NCBI GenBank assembly: GCA_026686845.1
Contig: JAIVEN010000013.1
Span: forward strand, 16,698,001 to 16,762,000
DNA from: Adenanthera pavonina
Lineage: Eukaryota > Streptophyta > Magnoliopsida > Fabales > Fabaceae
DNA: 64,000 nt
Direction of reading: 5' to 3'
Under the pieces are notes generated by a model, which saw only the letters and a list, made by a program, of their open reading frames with translations, did not search any database and was not told where the DNA came from. Positions 11,301 through 22,420 of this stretch are shown one piece after another. The position numbers and the translations under genes are program-made. How positions within the stretch are numbered: position 1 is the stretch's first letter; each line of letters begins with the position of its first letter.

Positions 11301-13100
11301 ATGGCTGGCTTTGGAGAGATTATACTACAAGAGGGAAATAATACAAATAGACCACCTGGCTTCAGTGGAGAGCACTATGGATACTGGAAGATGAGAATGC
11401 AAATCTATCTCCAGTCCATTGATCTAGACATATGGTCTGTCATCCAGAAGGGAGATTTTGTCCTAATGATATTACAGGATGATGGGAAGTACAGAGAAAA
11501 GCTAGAGGCCGAATGGAACAAGGAAGATAGGAGAAGAGTCTTGCCGAACTTCAAGGCAAAACACTGCCTAGTCAGTGCATTGAATCAAGATGAATTCTAC
11601 AGGGTCTCACAATGCTCCATAGCCAAGGATATGTGGGACACCCTTGAAATCGCTCATGAAGGAACCACTGGAGTTAGAGAAAACAAATTGAACTCCTGCA
11701 TAGAAGAATATGAGAGCTTCAAAATGGTTGAAGGAGAGAGTGTCAAAGAACTGCAAAAGAGATTCACCTTCATTGTGAATCAATTGAAAAGTCTTGGCTA
11801 GGAGTACACTCAGACAGAAAAGGTCAGAAAGATCCTCGGAGCTCTTCCTCTGGAATGGCAACCCAAAGTAACAGCAATAGAGGAAGTCAGAGGAGAACTA
11901 ATGGCATTTATCACAGCCCTCTTCGGTAGCCTCAAAGAATATGAAGGAAAGATAAAGGCTTTCAAGAAGGCAGGACAAGACAAAAAGAAGAAGGGTCTTG
12001 CTCTGAAAGCTGCTAAGGAGAAAGAAGAAGAATTTGATGATGGAGATGAGCTAGATGAAGAAATTCTGGCTATGATGGTCAGAAAATTTGGAAGATTTTA
12101 CAACAAGAAAAGAAACAAGAAATTCGTCAAGAAAGGAGCAGCTGGAGATAGTAAGAGAGAAGGAAAAGAACTTGTCACTTGCTACGAGTGTAAGAAGTAA
12201 GGACATATCAAATGGGATTGTCCACAGTTCCTCAAGAAGCAAGAGAAAGAAAAGAAAGCTGTAGACAAAGGTAGGAAGAAAAAACTGTACATCTCATCAA
12301 TCTGGGGCAACAGCTCAGATGAAGAAGAAGATGATGAAGATGAGATTGCCAACATTTGTCTGATGGCACTTACATCTGAAGAAGCTGAAATCCTATCCAA
12401 CAATGATCAGGAAGATGAGGTATATGAATCTGAACCTTCTTATTCTGAATTACTGGATGCATTTCATGAATTGCATAATGAGTTCATTAAGACTGCCAAA
12501 GAACTCAAACAAGCTAAGAGAAAGAATAACAAGTTAGAATCTCAACATAACATCTCTGAAACTGCTTATCTACATATTGCTGAATCTGCTTACTGTAAAT
12601 CATGCATTGAATTAAAGCAAACCAATGACTATTTGGTCAAAAGCATGTCTAGACTTACTCAAGGAAAGGATATCTTATTTGCTTTAATGGGAAGTCAGAG
12701 AATAACACAGGGAAAGGTTAGACTTGGCTATGACCCTTGTGCAGTAAAAGAAAAGATTAGGAAGAAAAATCAAAATGTGTATATGAGACATTTAGTGCAT
12801 GCTAGTGGTAGTAAAAAGAAAGATCATATTTCACGACATATTGAATCCTATGATCAACCAAAGCATGTAAAACAAAAATATTATCTGCATTACTTTCTTC
12901 TTGCATCTCAATTCAGCAGTCCCTTTACCACCTGTCACTTCTGTAACAAGAAGGGACATATTTTGAGTTCATGTGCTTTAAAGAAAAATGGACTTGATAG
13001 GAAGGTTAAATGGATTCCCAAAGGTACATCTGTATTTAGGAAAAATACTACTGACAGAAAAGGACCCAAGCAAATTTGGGTACCTAAAAAGAAAATATGA
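11301..13100 (+). pseudogene. gag: SIRE-like Gag (nucleocapsid with two CCHC knuckles), stop-interrupted
   Basis: The ATG at 11301 opens MAGFGEIILQEG, followed by the copia Gag block PPGFSGEHYGYWKMRM (UBN2-type capsid domain, residues about 15-170). An acidic region with EEEFDDGDELDEE follows, then a CCHC knuckle near residue 294 (CYECKK, stop, GHIKWDC) and a second one near residue 545 (CHFCNKKGHILSSC). The capsid packages the element RNA. One frame can be followed throughout, with in-frame TAG at 11799 and TAA at 12198. The frame ends at TGA 13098-13100, after the IWVPKKK motif that normally leads into protease. Without its interruptions the frame would be about 600 codons, long for copia but usual for SIRE. 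Confidence 0.88.
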
Positions 13101-13668
13101 ACTTTGTCTTACAGGTTTGTCTTAAAGCTAGAAAGAGCAATAAATGATATATGGACAGTGCTTGCTCAAGTCACACCTCTTAGTGCTAACTGGTGATAAG
13201 GAGAAGTTCATCACCCTCAGAGACAAGAGAGGAGGAAAGGTGACCTTTGGAGGTGATCAATATGACAAAATAATTGGCATTGGCATTGTGGGCAAGAATC
13301 CTGAAACATCCATTGAAGAGGTGCTGTTTGTAATTGGCTTCAACTATAATCTACTAAGCATAAGTCAGACATGTGACAAAGGAAACTGGGTACTATTTGA
13401 CTCAAAGTTTTGCCTGGTCATTCGAAAAAGTGATCACAAAGTAATCCTTAAGGCTCAAAGAGATGGTAACTGTTATACTATTGATCTTGATGAACTTCCT
13501 CTCTTAGATTCTGTCTGTTTGATTAGTCAGGATAATGATAGTTGGTTGTGGCATAGAAGGTTAGCACATGTTAACATGAATCAACTATCAAAACTGGTTA
13601 AGAATGAGTTAGTCACTGGCCTACCAAAAATTTCTTTTGAAAAGACAAAGAATATGATGTATGCCTAA
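13101..13668 (+). pseudogene. SIRE-like protease remnant and GAG-pre-integrase domain
   Basis: The aspartic-protease active site is damaged. At about 13148-13175 one frame reads YMDSACSSH (DSA where the family has DSG), then a one-base frame change leads to LTGDKEKFITLRDKRGG in the next frame (13144 series). Flap-like and downstream protease sequence (GIGIVG, LLSISQTCDKG) is readable to about 13450. It is followed by the pre-integrase zinc-finger region WLWHRRLAHVNMNQLSKL. The usual CxxC half of that finger is lost at the stop and A-run near 13666-13682. Protease cuts Gag-Pol; this copy cannot. Confidence 0.8.
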
Positions 13669-13682
13669 GAGAAAAAAAAACT

Positions 13683-14471
13683 AAATCATCCTTTAAATCT
13701 AAAAATATAGTCACCACATCTAGACCTCTGCAACTATTACATATGGATCTGATAGGACCATCTAGAGTTAAGAGCATTGATGTAAATCTGTATATTCTTA
13801 TAATTGTGGATGATTACTCTAGATTTACCTGGATATTGTTTCTTTCTTGTAAAAGTGATACGTTTGATACATTTGTAACCTTAGATAAGAAAGTGCAAAA
13901 TGAGAAAGGTATTTCTATTGTGTCTATCAGGTCTGATCATGGAGGAGAGTTTGAAAATTCATACTTCCTGGAGTATTGTGATGAGCATGGAATTGGTCAC
14001 AACTTCTCAACTCCAAGAACTCCTCAACAAAATGGAGTGGTGGAAAGGAAGAACAGAACAATTGGAGAGATGACAAGAGCAATGCTTAATGAAAAGGAAC
14101 TCTCTCAAGTATTTTGGGCTGATGCAGTAAATACAGCAAGTTATATCATAAACAGAGCCTACATCAGACTAATTCTTGGGAAGACTCCTTATGAGTTGTA
14201 CAAAGGAAGAAAGCCAAACCTCTCACATCTACATGTATTCGGCTATAAGTGCTTCAACCACAATAATGGAAAGGAGAATTTGGGTAAGTTTGATGCCAAA
14301 TCTGATGAAGGTATATTTCTGGGCTACTCTAGTAGGAGTAAAGCAAACAAAGTTTTTAATAAAAAGTTTAAATTAGTAGAAGAATATGTGCATGTAGTGT
14401 TTATTGAAAATGAAACTATTTATAAGCATGTCACTGATGAAGATGATCTTATTTCAAATTTTAAGAACTTA
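13683..14471 (+). pseudogene. SIRE-like integrase core, cut by gypsy insertion
   Basis: The rve integrase core is readable from LLHMDLIGP (about 13735). The catalytic triad is visible: D in MDLIGP, D in IRSDHGGEFEN, and E in NGVVERKNRTI. KTPYELYKGRKP and FGYKCF..NNGKENLGKFD follow, which is the usual copia integrase C-terminal stretch. Coding reaches ...NFKNL at 14471 and resumes at 26562 with DLSEEDK, in the same frame, on the far side of the 12-kb gypsy insertion. Integrase inserts the cDNA into the host chromosome. Confidence 0.88.
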
Positions 14472-14472
14472 A

Positions 14473-15375
14473 TGATGAAGGCAAGTTAAGGGAAACAATG
14501 GGCCGTGGACAAATTCAAGACCCACTTCAAGGCATTGGAGGACCAATGACCAGAGCTAGGACCAAAGCCATGAAGCAAGCCATGAATGGGTTGATCCAAA
14601 ATATGATTAACATAGAACCATTGTATTTGAATGATTTTGAGGCCCAAAACAAAGAAAGAGGCAAGCTGAAAATGTGGAGCCAAATTATAGTCAACAAGCC
14701 CAACTTGGAGAAGGCCCAATATGGAGAATTCACTTAAAATACATGTGCTTCTCATGTGGTCACTAAAAGTGACGTTTTTAATAAATTTTATTAGGATTAT
14801 TTTAGTCAATTTGTTTCCTTTTCAATAAAAGGCAAATAATGATCTGATTTGCTTTGCTTTATCCATTTAAGAGGAGCCAACCCTTTCAAATTCAAAATTA
14901 GAATTAAATGCTCCTTTTGACTTAGGATTTCCTTTTTGTATTAATTAGCATTAATAAGGTTAGGTTTGTGGGGTGACCTAGAGTCAGTTTGTGGGTTAAT
15001 ACTTGCCTATAAATAGGCACCTCTTGTACTCTTGCAAACCATAACATGAATGAATGAATTTCTTTTCAGCAACTTTATTGTTGTTCTGTGAGTTCTTTCT
15101 TGCTTATCCTTGAGTGCCAAAAAGAATAAGGACTTATCAAGGAGTGGTGACCTTGTGGCGTCCCGGAGTTAGGATTCAAGAGATGGGTTCTCTTGGAGTC
15201 TACTTCCTTCGACCAACATTTTATTCAGTCTTCTTATTTCATCGTGTCTATTTTCTTTAGTTTTTGTTCATTATTGTTCTTCATTGTTCTTGCATTCAAT
15301 TCATCTTTCCTTGAGTTGCACGATCTTTATATCAAAGAAGGCTCTTAGGACGGGTTCCTGACGTGTCTCCCATCA
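14473..15375 (+). repeat. 5' LTR of the nested gypsy element
   Basis: Starts TGATGAAGGCAAGTTAAGGG and ends TCTCCCATCA. It carries an open 79-codon frame (14498-14737) that matches the C-terminal codons of the polyprotein in the 3' LTR. TATAAATA is at 15008-15015. Confidence 0.93.
15008..15015 (+). promoter_or_regulatory. TATA box in gypsy 5' LTR
   Basis: TATAAATA, directly followed by GGCACCTCTTG. The same box is at 26191-26198 in the 3' LTR and fits an LTR promoter. Confidence 0.6.
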
Positions 15376-15377
15376 TT

Positions 15378-15388
15378 TGGTATCAGAG
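15378..15388 (+). other. Primer-binding site, initiator-Met tRNA type (gypsy)
   Basis: TGGTATCAGAG two bases after the TCA end of the 5' LTR. Confidence 0.88.
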
Positions 15389-16629
15389 ATTCGGCTTGCA
15401 AATCAAGGTGTGTTTCTGTTGTTTCATTCCATTTTTCCTTGCTATCCAGAAATCGTAACACTGTTCATCTGTACTGTTCATGCTTGCTCTCCAGAAAATA
15501 TTCACACTGTTCATCTGTACTGTTCCTTCGTCATTGTTCATTGTACTATCTGTCACTGTTCATTCGTTTTTACCTTGCCATAATCTTTCGTTTTGTTATT
15601 ATTGTGGCATTATCTATTCTAATTTCGTTGTACATTTTCTTTCATTTTCTTTGCTAAAGGATCTTACCATATTTGATTCTTGTTTCCATTAAGATTGTGG
15701 AGTTCCTTGTTATCTGCCCAAAGAATTTAGTTACTGCCCAGATTTCTTTTGTGATTTTGCTGAAAAAAATATAAAAAAAATAGAAAAAGAAAGAGAGAAT
15801 TGATTGCAGCCTTGGAAAGAAAAATTCATATATAAAATAAAAAAAAAAGAAGGAAAGAATTAAAAAAAAAAATAGATACGGCTGCTAAGGCAATTTCCAA
15901 AAAATTAAGGAGATCTTGTTTTCTTTCCTACTTTAAGATCTTTCAATCCAGGTGGTAGTTTGAATTACAAATTTCCTTTTGTGATTGGGCATTAATGTTA
16001 TTTAATTGCTCCATTTTCTGATCTCATTAAAGGAGAATCAACTTTTGAATACCCATTTATAATTTCTCATTTGTGGTAAGTTTTCATTCTTTTCTTTTAT
16101 TTTCTACTCAGAATTTTACACTTCTAGTTTAATTCTGTCTATTTTCCTACATAATTTAAATTCCCTAACTTGTTCCTTTCTTGTTTCATATTTGATAGTC
16201 ATCTAAAAGTTCCTTCCTTTGGTATACATGCCACATCTTTTCTCTTGTCTTAATTTCCAGCATTTCCTTTTCTCTTTTCTTAGCTGGAAAATTTGCTTCT
16301 TATGTTAAAAAAAAAAACAGAAAGCCCATCTTTCTTTGTTGGTCACCAACGTTTTACACTCTTTGAGAATTTAAATTTTTGGATCTTTGACTTTGAGATT
16401 GCCACTTAAAACATTGCTTCTTAATTTAAGTTCAGATTCAATTTTGCACTCTCATAGGAAGCAAGAGTGAGTGGTAAACGGCAAGAGTGTAATTATATCA
16501 TTTATGGAAAAAGCCTTTAAAGTGTGTAAAACACGAGTGAACTTACATCATTCTTGAGTGTAACACGTGAGAGAGTGGTGAGGTCCATTGCTCTTTGAAT
16601 TTGCACTAACATTTCAGGTTCTTGGAAAC
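15389..16629 (+). other. Untranslated leader of the gypsy element
   Basis: About 1.24 kb between primer site and gag start, with no conserved coding. It holds repeated CTGTTCATCTGTACTGTTC words (15458-15560), an A-rich tract (15760-15890), and ACATTTCAGGTTCTTGGAAAC just before the ATG, which could be a 3' splice acceptor. Confidence 0.6.
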
Positions 16630-17637
16630 ATGTCTGGTGGTAGTGAAACTCAAATGCCAGATTTGAAGCTCTTTATGGACTCCATAAATGATCAACTCAA
16701 GAAATTGAGTATGAGATTAGATGTGATGGAAGCTTCCCCTTCTCATTCTAAAACAAGTCGAGGAAAGCACCATATGATCTATTTTGATGATGGTGAAGAA
16801 GATGTGGGAACTGAATTTGAGGAGCTGCAACCAAGAAGAGCTAGACAAAGCCGGCATACATTTAGACATAACCAAGAGCATAAGAAGGATCCCCTTTCCA
16901 ATATAAAAATGAAGATTCCTTCCTTCCAAGGGAAAGCTGATCCTGATGGTTACTTAGAGTGGGAAAGGTGCGTGGAGCTTGTGTTTGAATGCAATTCATA
17001 TTCTAAGGAAAGTAAGGTAAGATTGGCTGCTGTTGAATTTACTGACTATGCTAGTATTTGGTGGAACCAGTTGTGTACTACTAGGAGGAGAACTAGAGAG
17101 GGTCCTGTTAGGACATGGCACGAAATGAAGACAATTATGAGAAAACGATATGTGCTAAATCATTACCATAGGGATGTACACAAGAAGCTTCAAAAACTAA
17201 AACAAGGAACCATGAGTGTGGAGGATTATTACCAGGAGATGGAGATGTCCATGATAAAGGCCCATGTAGATGAAGATCCAGAGCAAACAATGGCAAGGTT
17301 CCTTAGAGGATTGAATCCAGATATTGCTGCCGAGGTTGAGATGCAAAACTATCTTGATATGGAGGAGTTATTGCATAAAGCCATTAAAGTTGAAAGGCAC
17401 TTGAAGGCAAAACAGAAGGTGAAGTCATATGGGAGTTCAAACAAGGAATACAAATCCTATGGCAGATCAGAGGAATATAATGTGTCTTTCAAATGGAAAG
17501 GTGAGCCCATACCTGAGGAAAAGAACAAGTTGAAAGAACAGATTCCTAGTTCCAAAGGTAAGTCTTCTAAATTTTCTTCTTCTGATTCTTCTAAAGTTAA
17601 ATGTTTTAAATGTCAAGGGTTTGGTCATATTGCTTAA
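16630..17637 (+). pseudogene. gag: Gypsy Gag with CCHC knuckle
   Basis: The ATG at 16630 (MSGGSETQMPDLK) is chosen over earlier in-frame starts because it follows the leader's TTCTTGGAAAC. A retrotransposon Gag domain covers residues about 95-260 (KMKIPSFQGKADPDGYLEW, WWNQLCTTRRRTREGPVRTW, RRDV-type helix, GTMSVEDYYQEME). A basic Ser-rich stretch follows, then the zinc knuckle CFKCQGFGHIA, a TAA at 17635-17637, and QC, so the stop sits inside the knuckle. Gag forms the particle and binds RNA. The same frame continues into protease, so Gag-Pol was one ORF. Confidence 0.9.
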
Positions 17638-19960
17638 CAATGTCCCACTAAAAGAACTATGATTGCTCTTGAGAATGGTTGTGTGACTAGTGAAAGCAGT
17701 GATGAAGAGACGAAGGAGGCCAAGTTAAACTCTAGTGAAGATGATTCTGATGTGGAGATAGCTGAGGCCATTGAAGGAGAAGTATTGGTATCCAGGCGTG
17801 CTCTTAACATACAGCCAAAGGTGGGCCATGAGAGAGAGCAACGCGAGAATTTGTTTCATACTAGATGTTTCATTAATAACAAGGTATGCAATCTTATCAT
17901 TGATAATGGTAGTTGTACCAATGTAGCAAGCACCTTGTTAGTTGAGAAACTTGGTTTACCAACTTTGAAGCATCCTACACCTTATAATTTGCTGTGGTTT
18001 AATGAAAGTGGGGATGCTAAGGTAACTAAGCAAGTGATTGTAGCATTTTCCATAGGTAGCTATAAAGATAAGGTTTTATGTGATGTTGTACCTATGCATG
18101 TTGGACACTTGTTACTTCGTAGGCCATGGCAGTATGATAGGAGGATTAAGTATGATGGTTACATTAACAGGTACTCATTTGAGTATAATAATAAGACTAT
18201 TGTGCTAACACCTCTTAGTCCAGTGCAGGCTCTTGAAGACCAAAGGAGAATTACGCAAGAGAGTAAAATGAAAGAAAAAGAAAAGACAGAGCATGAGAAA
18301 GAAAGAAAAGCAAGTGAGCTCAAAAGAAAAGAGCAAAGGAGCTTTATGAAAAAGAATGAGAGTGAAGAAACAAAAGTAACTTTGTTTGCTGGAGGAGGAG
18401 AAATCAAAAGAGCTTTGTTTTGTGAACCTTCCTTTGTACTTATGTATAAGGAAGTGTATCTAACTATTTCTGATTTAGATAACTCTCTTCCTTCTAGTGT
18501 TTTGAGCTTGTTGCAGGAATATAAGGAATTATTTCCAGAGGAGATACCAAATGGGTTGCCCCCAATAAGAGGCATTGAGCATAGGATTGACTTCATCCCT
18601 GGAGCATCTATTCCAAATAGGCCTGCATATAGGGCAAATCCAGAGGAGACTAAGGAAATTCAAAGGCAAGTTGAGGAATTACTAAAAAAGTGGTTCGTGA
18701 AAGAAAGCCTTAGTCCATATGCTGTTCCAGTCATTTTGGTGCCCAAGAAAGATGGCAAGTGGAGAATGTGTGTAGATTGTCGTGCCATCAACAAAATTAC
18801 AGTTAAGTATCGATATCCCATTCCTCGGTTAGATGACATGCTAGATGAACTGCATGGTGCTTGTTTATTTTCAAAGATAGATCTTAGGAGTGGATATCAT
18901 CAGATTAGGATGAAAGAAGGGGATGAATGGAAGACTGCTTTTAAGACTAAGTTTGGGTTGTATGAGTAGTTAGTTATGCCATTTGGTTTGACTAATGCTC
19001 CTAGCACATTTATAAGTCTTATGAATCATGTTTTTTGTCCCTACATAGGAAAGTTTGTAGTCGTATACTTTGATGATATTTTGGTGTTTTCTAAGAGTCT
19101 TGAAGAACATGCTGAACATTTGCGTGCTGTATTTGATATCTTACATGAAAATAGACTCTTTGCCAATTTAGAGAAATGTTCTTTTTGTTTGGATTCTGTT
19201 GTCTTCCTTGGGTTTGTTGTAGGTGCTGAAGGGATTCGAGTGGATGAGGAGAAAGTGAAAGCTATCCATGATTGGACTATACCAAGGAATGCAAATGAAG
19301 TGAGGAGTTTCCATGGACTTGCAAGTTTCTACCGGAGATTTGTGCGGGACTTCTCAACCATTGCTGCACCTCTAAATGAACTGGTAAAGAAAAATGTTGT
19401 GTTTAAATGGGGTGAGGCACAAGAGAGGGCTTTTTAAACACTGAAAGATAAGCTAACCAATGCCCCTCTACTTATTCTTCCTGACTTTTCTAAGGTTTTT
19501 TAAGTTGAATGTGATGCTTCTGGTATTGGAATTGGAGCTATTTTGATGCAAGAGGCTAGACCAATTGCATATTTTAGTGAGAAGCTTAGTGGTGTATGCT
19601 TGAATTTTTCTACATATGATAAAGAGTTGTATGCACTAAAAAGAACCTTAGAACATTGGCAACATTATCTGTGGTCTAATGAATTTGTTTTGCATTCTGA
19701 TCATGAAAGTTTGAAATACCTTAAGACCCAAAACAAATTGAACAAAAGACATGCTGTTTGGCTTGAGTTTATTGAATCTTTTCCATATGTTTTGAAACAT
19801 AAGCATGGTAAAGAAAATGTTGTTGCCGATGCATTGTCTAGGAGATATAGTCTCATTACATCTATGCAGGCTAAGTTGATTGGTTTTGAATCCTTGAAAA
19901 GCATGTATGAATGTGATGTTGACTTTGCTGAAACCTGGAAATTGTGTGAGAATCATGATG
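17638..19960 (+). pseudogene. pol: Gypsy protease, reverse transcriptase and RNase H
   Basis: One frame throughout. The retropepsin site NLIIDNGSCTNVAS is at about 17890-17930. The RT runs from RANPEETKEIQRQVEELL through VPKKDGKWRMCVDCRAINKIT and RYPIPRLDDMLDEL to the active site YFDD at 19066-19077. RNase H follows (VECDASGIGIGAILMQ, YFSEKLSG, FSTYDKELYAL, LHSDHESLKYL, ENVVADALSRR). RT and RNase H convert element RNA to DNA. In-frame stops: TAG 18967, TAA 19435, TAA 19501. A Lys/Glu-rich linker (about 18230-18370) separates protease and RT. No frameshift occurs in this part, so decay is by point changes. Confidence 0.9.
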
Positions 19961-21391
19961 TTGATGATTTTTATAGATTTGATGGGTTCTTGTTTAAGGG
20001 AAGTAAGCTATGTGTTCCTGCATGTTCTATGCGTGAACTTTTGGTTAAAGAATCTCATGGAGGAGGTTTAATGGGTCATTTTGGAGTTGATAAGACTTTG
20101 GCTATGATGAAAGATCATTTTTATTGGCCACATATGCGCAAGGATGTTGTTTCTGTGTGTGATAAATGCATTGTGTGCAAGCATGCTAAATCTCGAGTGC
20201 ATCCCCATGGATTATATACACCTTTGCCTATTCCTTCACATCCTTGGGTGGACATTTCTATGGATTTTGTGCTTGGATTGCCTAAGTCCCCTGCTTGTAA
20301 GGATAGTGTATTTGTTATGGTGGATAGGTTTAGCAAGATGGCTCATTTCATTGCTTGTTCTAAAACACATGATGCTATTCACATCTCTGATCTGTTCTTT
20401 AAGGAGATAGTTAGATTGCATGGTTTACCCAGGTCCATTGTTAGTGATCGTGATGTTAAATTCTTGAGTCATTTCTGGAAAACTTTATGGGCTAAACTGG
20501 GAACTAAGCTTATGTTTTCAACAGTTGTACATCCCCAAACGGATGGGCACACAGAGGTAGTAAATCGAACACTTTCTTCTTTATTGCGTGCTATATTGCA
20601 TAAAAATCTTAAAAATTGGGAAAAGTGTTTACCTCATGTGGAGTTTTGCATATAACCGAGCTGTGCATTCTACTACTAGTTATTCTCCTTTTGAAGTTGT
20701 CTATGGGTTCAATCCTTTGACTCCACTTGATATTCTTCCTTTGCCTGTTACTGAGTTTGCTAACCTTGATGCTGAAAAGAAAGCTAAGTTTGTGCAGGAC
20801 TTACATGCTAAGGTAAAAGCAAACATTGAGAGGAAAAATGAGCAATATGCTCAACAAGCTAACAAAGGTTGCAGGAAGGTTGTCTTCGAGCCTGGAGATT
20901 GGGTGTGGGTTCATCTAAGGAAAGAGAGGTTTCCTGAACAAAGGAAATCCAAATTGCACCCAAGAGGCGACTGTCCTTTTCAAGTTTTGGAAAGGATAAA
21001 TGATAATACTTATAAAATTGATTTGCCTCATACTTATGGAAATGTAAGTGCAACCTTTAATGTGGCTGACCTCTCTCTTTTTGACATTTCAGATTCGAGG
21101 ACGAATCCTTTTCAGGAGGGAGGGAATGATGAAGGCAAGTTAAGGGAAACAATGGGCCATGGACAAATTCAAGACTTACTTCAAGGCATTGGAAGACCAA
21201 TGACAAGAGCTAGGACCAAAGCCATGAAGCAAGCCATGAATGGGTTGATCCAAAATATGATTAACATGGAACCATTGTATTTGAATGATTTTGAGGCCCA
21301 AAACAAAGAAAGAGGCAAGCTGAAAATGTGGAGCCAAATTATAGTCAACAAGCCCAACTTGGAGAAGGCCCAATATGGAGAATTCACTTAA
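19961..21391 (+). pseudogene. pol: Gypsy integrase with C-terminal extension into the 3' LTR
   Basis: The H-H-C-C zinc domain is visible (HGGGLMGHFG..., CDKCIVCKHAK, about 20055-20190). Core triad: D in SMDFVLGLP (20263), D in IVSDRDVKF (20446), E in GHTEVVNRTL (20554). A one-base insertion in a T run near 20646-20650 shifts the frame, and the rest reads in the frame beginning near 20588 (YNRAVHSTTSYSPFEVVYG, GDWVWVHLRKERFPEQRKSK, PFQVLERINDNTYKIDLP). The frame then passes DSRTNPFQEGGNDE, which the polypurine tract encodes, and continues 88 codons into the 3' LTR. No canonical chromodomain is seen. MTRARTKAMKQ resembles the CRM-type tail. Confidence 0.87.
21114..21126 (+). other. Polypurine tract of the gypsy element
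   Basis: AGGAGGGAGGGAA directly precedes the TGATGAAGG start of the 3' LTR. It lies inside the open reading frame. Confidence 0.88.
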
Positions 21392-21530
21392 AATACATGT
21401 GCTTCTCATGTGGTCACTAAAAGTGACGTTTTTAATAAGTTTTATTAGGATTATTTTAGTCAATTTGTTTCCTTTTCAATAAAAGGCAAATAATGATCTG
21501 ATTTGCTTTGTTTTATGCATTTAAGAGGAG
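21127..21530 (+). repeat. 3' LTR of the gypsy element, left part
   Basis: Matches 14473-14876 of the 5' LTR. It is interrupted after AAGAGGAG by the solo LTR at 21531 and resumes at 26060 (26055-26059 being the second target-duplication copy). Confidence 0.93.
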
Positions 21531-22411
21531 TGTGAACACCGTATTTTGTCCGGGCATGAGCATAAAATAAAATAAAATAAATTAAAAAAAAATAAACTAA
21601 TTGTTTTAATGGGATTTAAAAAAAAAGGGAAACAACAAAAGATAAAAAAAATGTAAATAAAGTAAAATAATAACAAAAATAATATAAAAATTAAAATAAA
21701 ACCTAATTAAAAAGAAAAGTTAAAAAAAAAAAAAGGGCATTTGGGCATTGCAGCCCATAACCTCACGAGCCCAATTGAGGGCTCGTGGAGGGCTGCCCTA
21801 AAGCCTAAAGGAGGAGCAGAGCCAGGGGAGGAGAGGGGAGACCGAGCTGGCCGCGAGCGGAGGAAAGAAGAGAACCGAGGAAAAAGGAAGGAAGCCGCGG
21901 GTGAGAGAGGCCGAGAACCGAGGGAGATCTGAACAGAGGGAGCCACCGTGGGCCGCGTAAAACCAAAGGGGAAGAGAGGAGAGAGTGAGCACGGAGGCTG
22001 GGACTCAGGCTGAGAAGGAAGGGAGCTGGCCGCGAACATGGAATAAAAGGGAGCTCGAGTTGAGGGGCTCAGCCATGGAGCTCCAGAAGCAGGGAGGCTG
22101 ACTCAGAGGAAGCCCTTTGGGTTCGGGTGAAAGGCACAAGGGGAGGCCTTTGAGCAGAGGCTCAGGCTCGTGAAAAGGACGCTACGGACACGATGCTTAA
22201 AGGACTGAGGTGCTCAGGTATGAAATTTCTGGGATAAAGGATGCGAGCTGGACACACGCACTACTCTGTACCCGGTACAGCAGGGTAGTGGGGGTGAAAT
22301 TTTTGGGACGAAGGCGATAGAGGCCGTGTTAGAGCAGCAGAGAACGTGGGCAAAGGGATGAGGTACAATTGGGGAAACAGTCACGTGCGTTTGCAAGCTA
22401 CCCGCAAGAGC

Positions 22412-22420
22412 TATATAAAA
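22412..22420 (+). promoter_or_regulatory. TATA box of the solo Ogre-type LTR
   Basis: TATATAAAA, about 880 bp from the LTR start. It is followed by GGGGGGGATTTTTTGG as in the intact Ogre LTRs (TATAAAAA at 38910 and 56061). Confidence 0.6.

Noticed and set aside
21707..22039. 110-aa minus ORF in the solo LTR
   Set aside because: Same GC-rich artefact; not conserved with the ORFs in the other LTRs.
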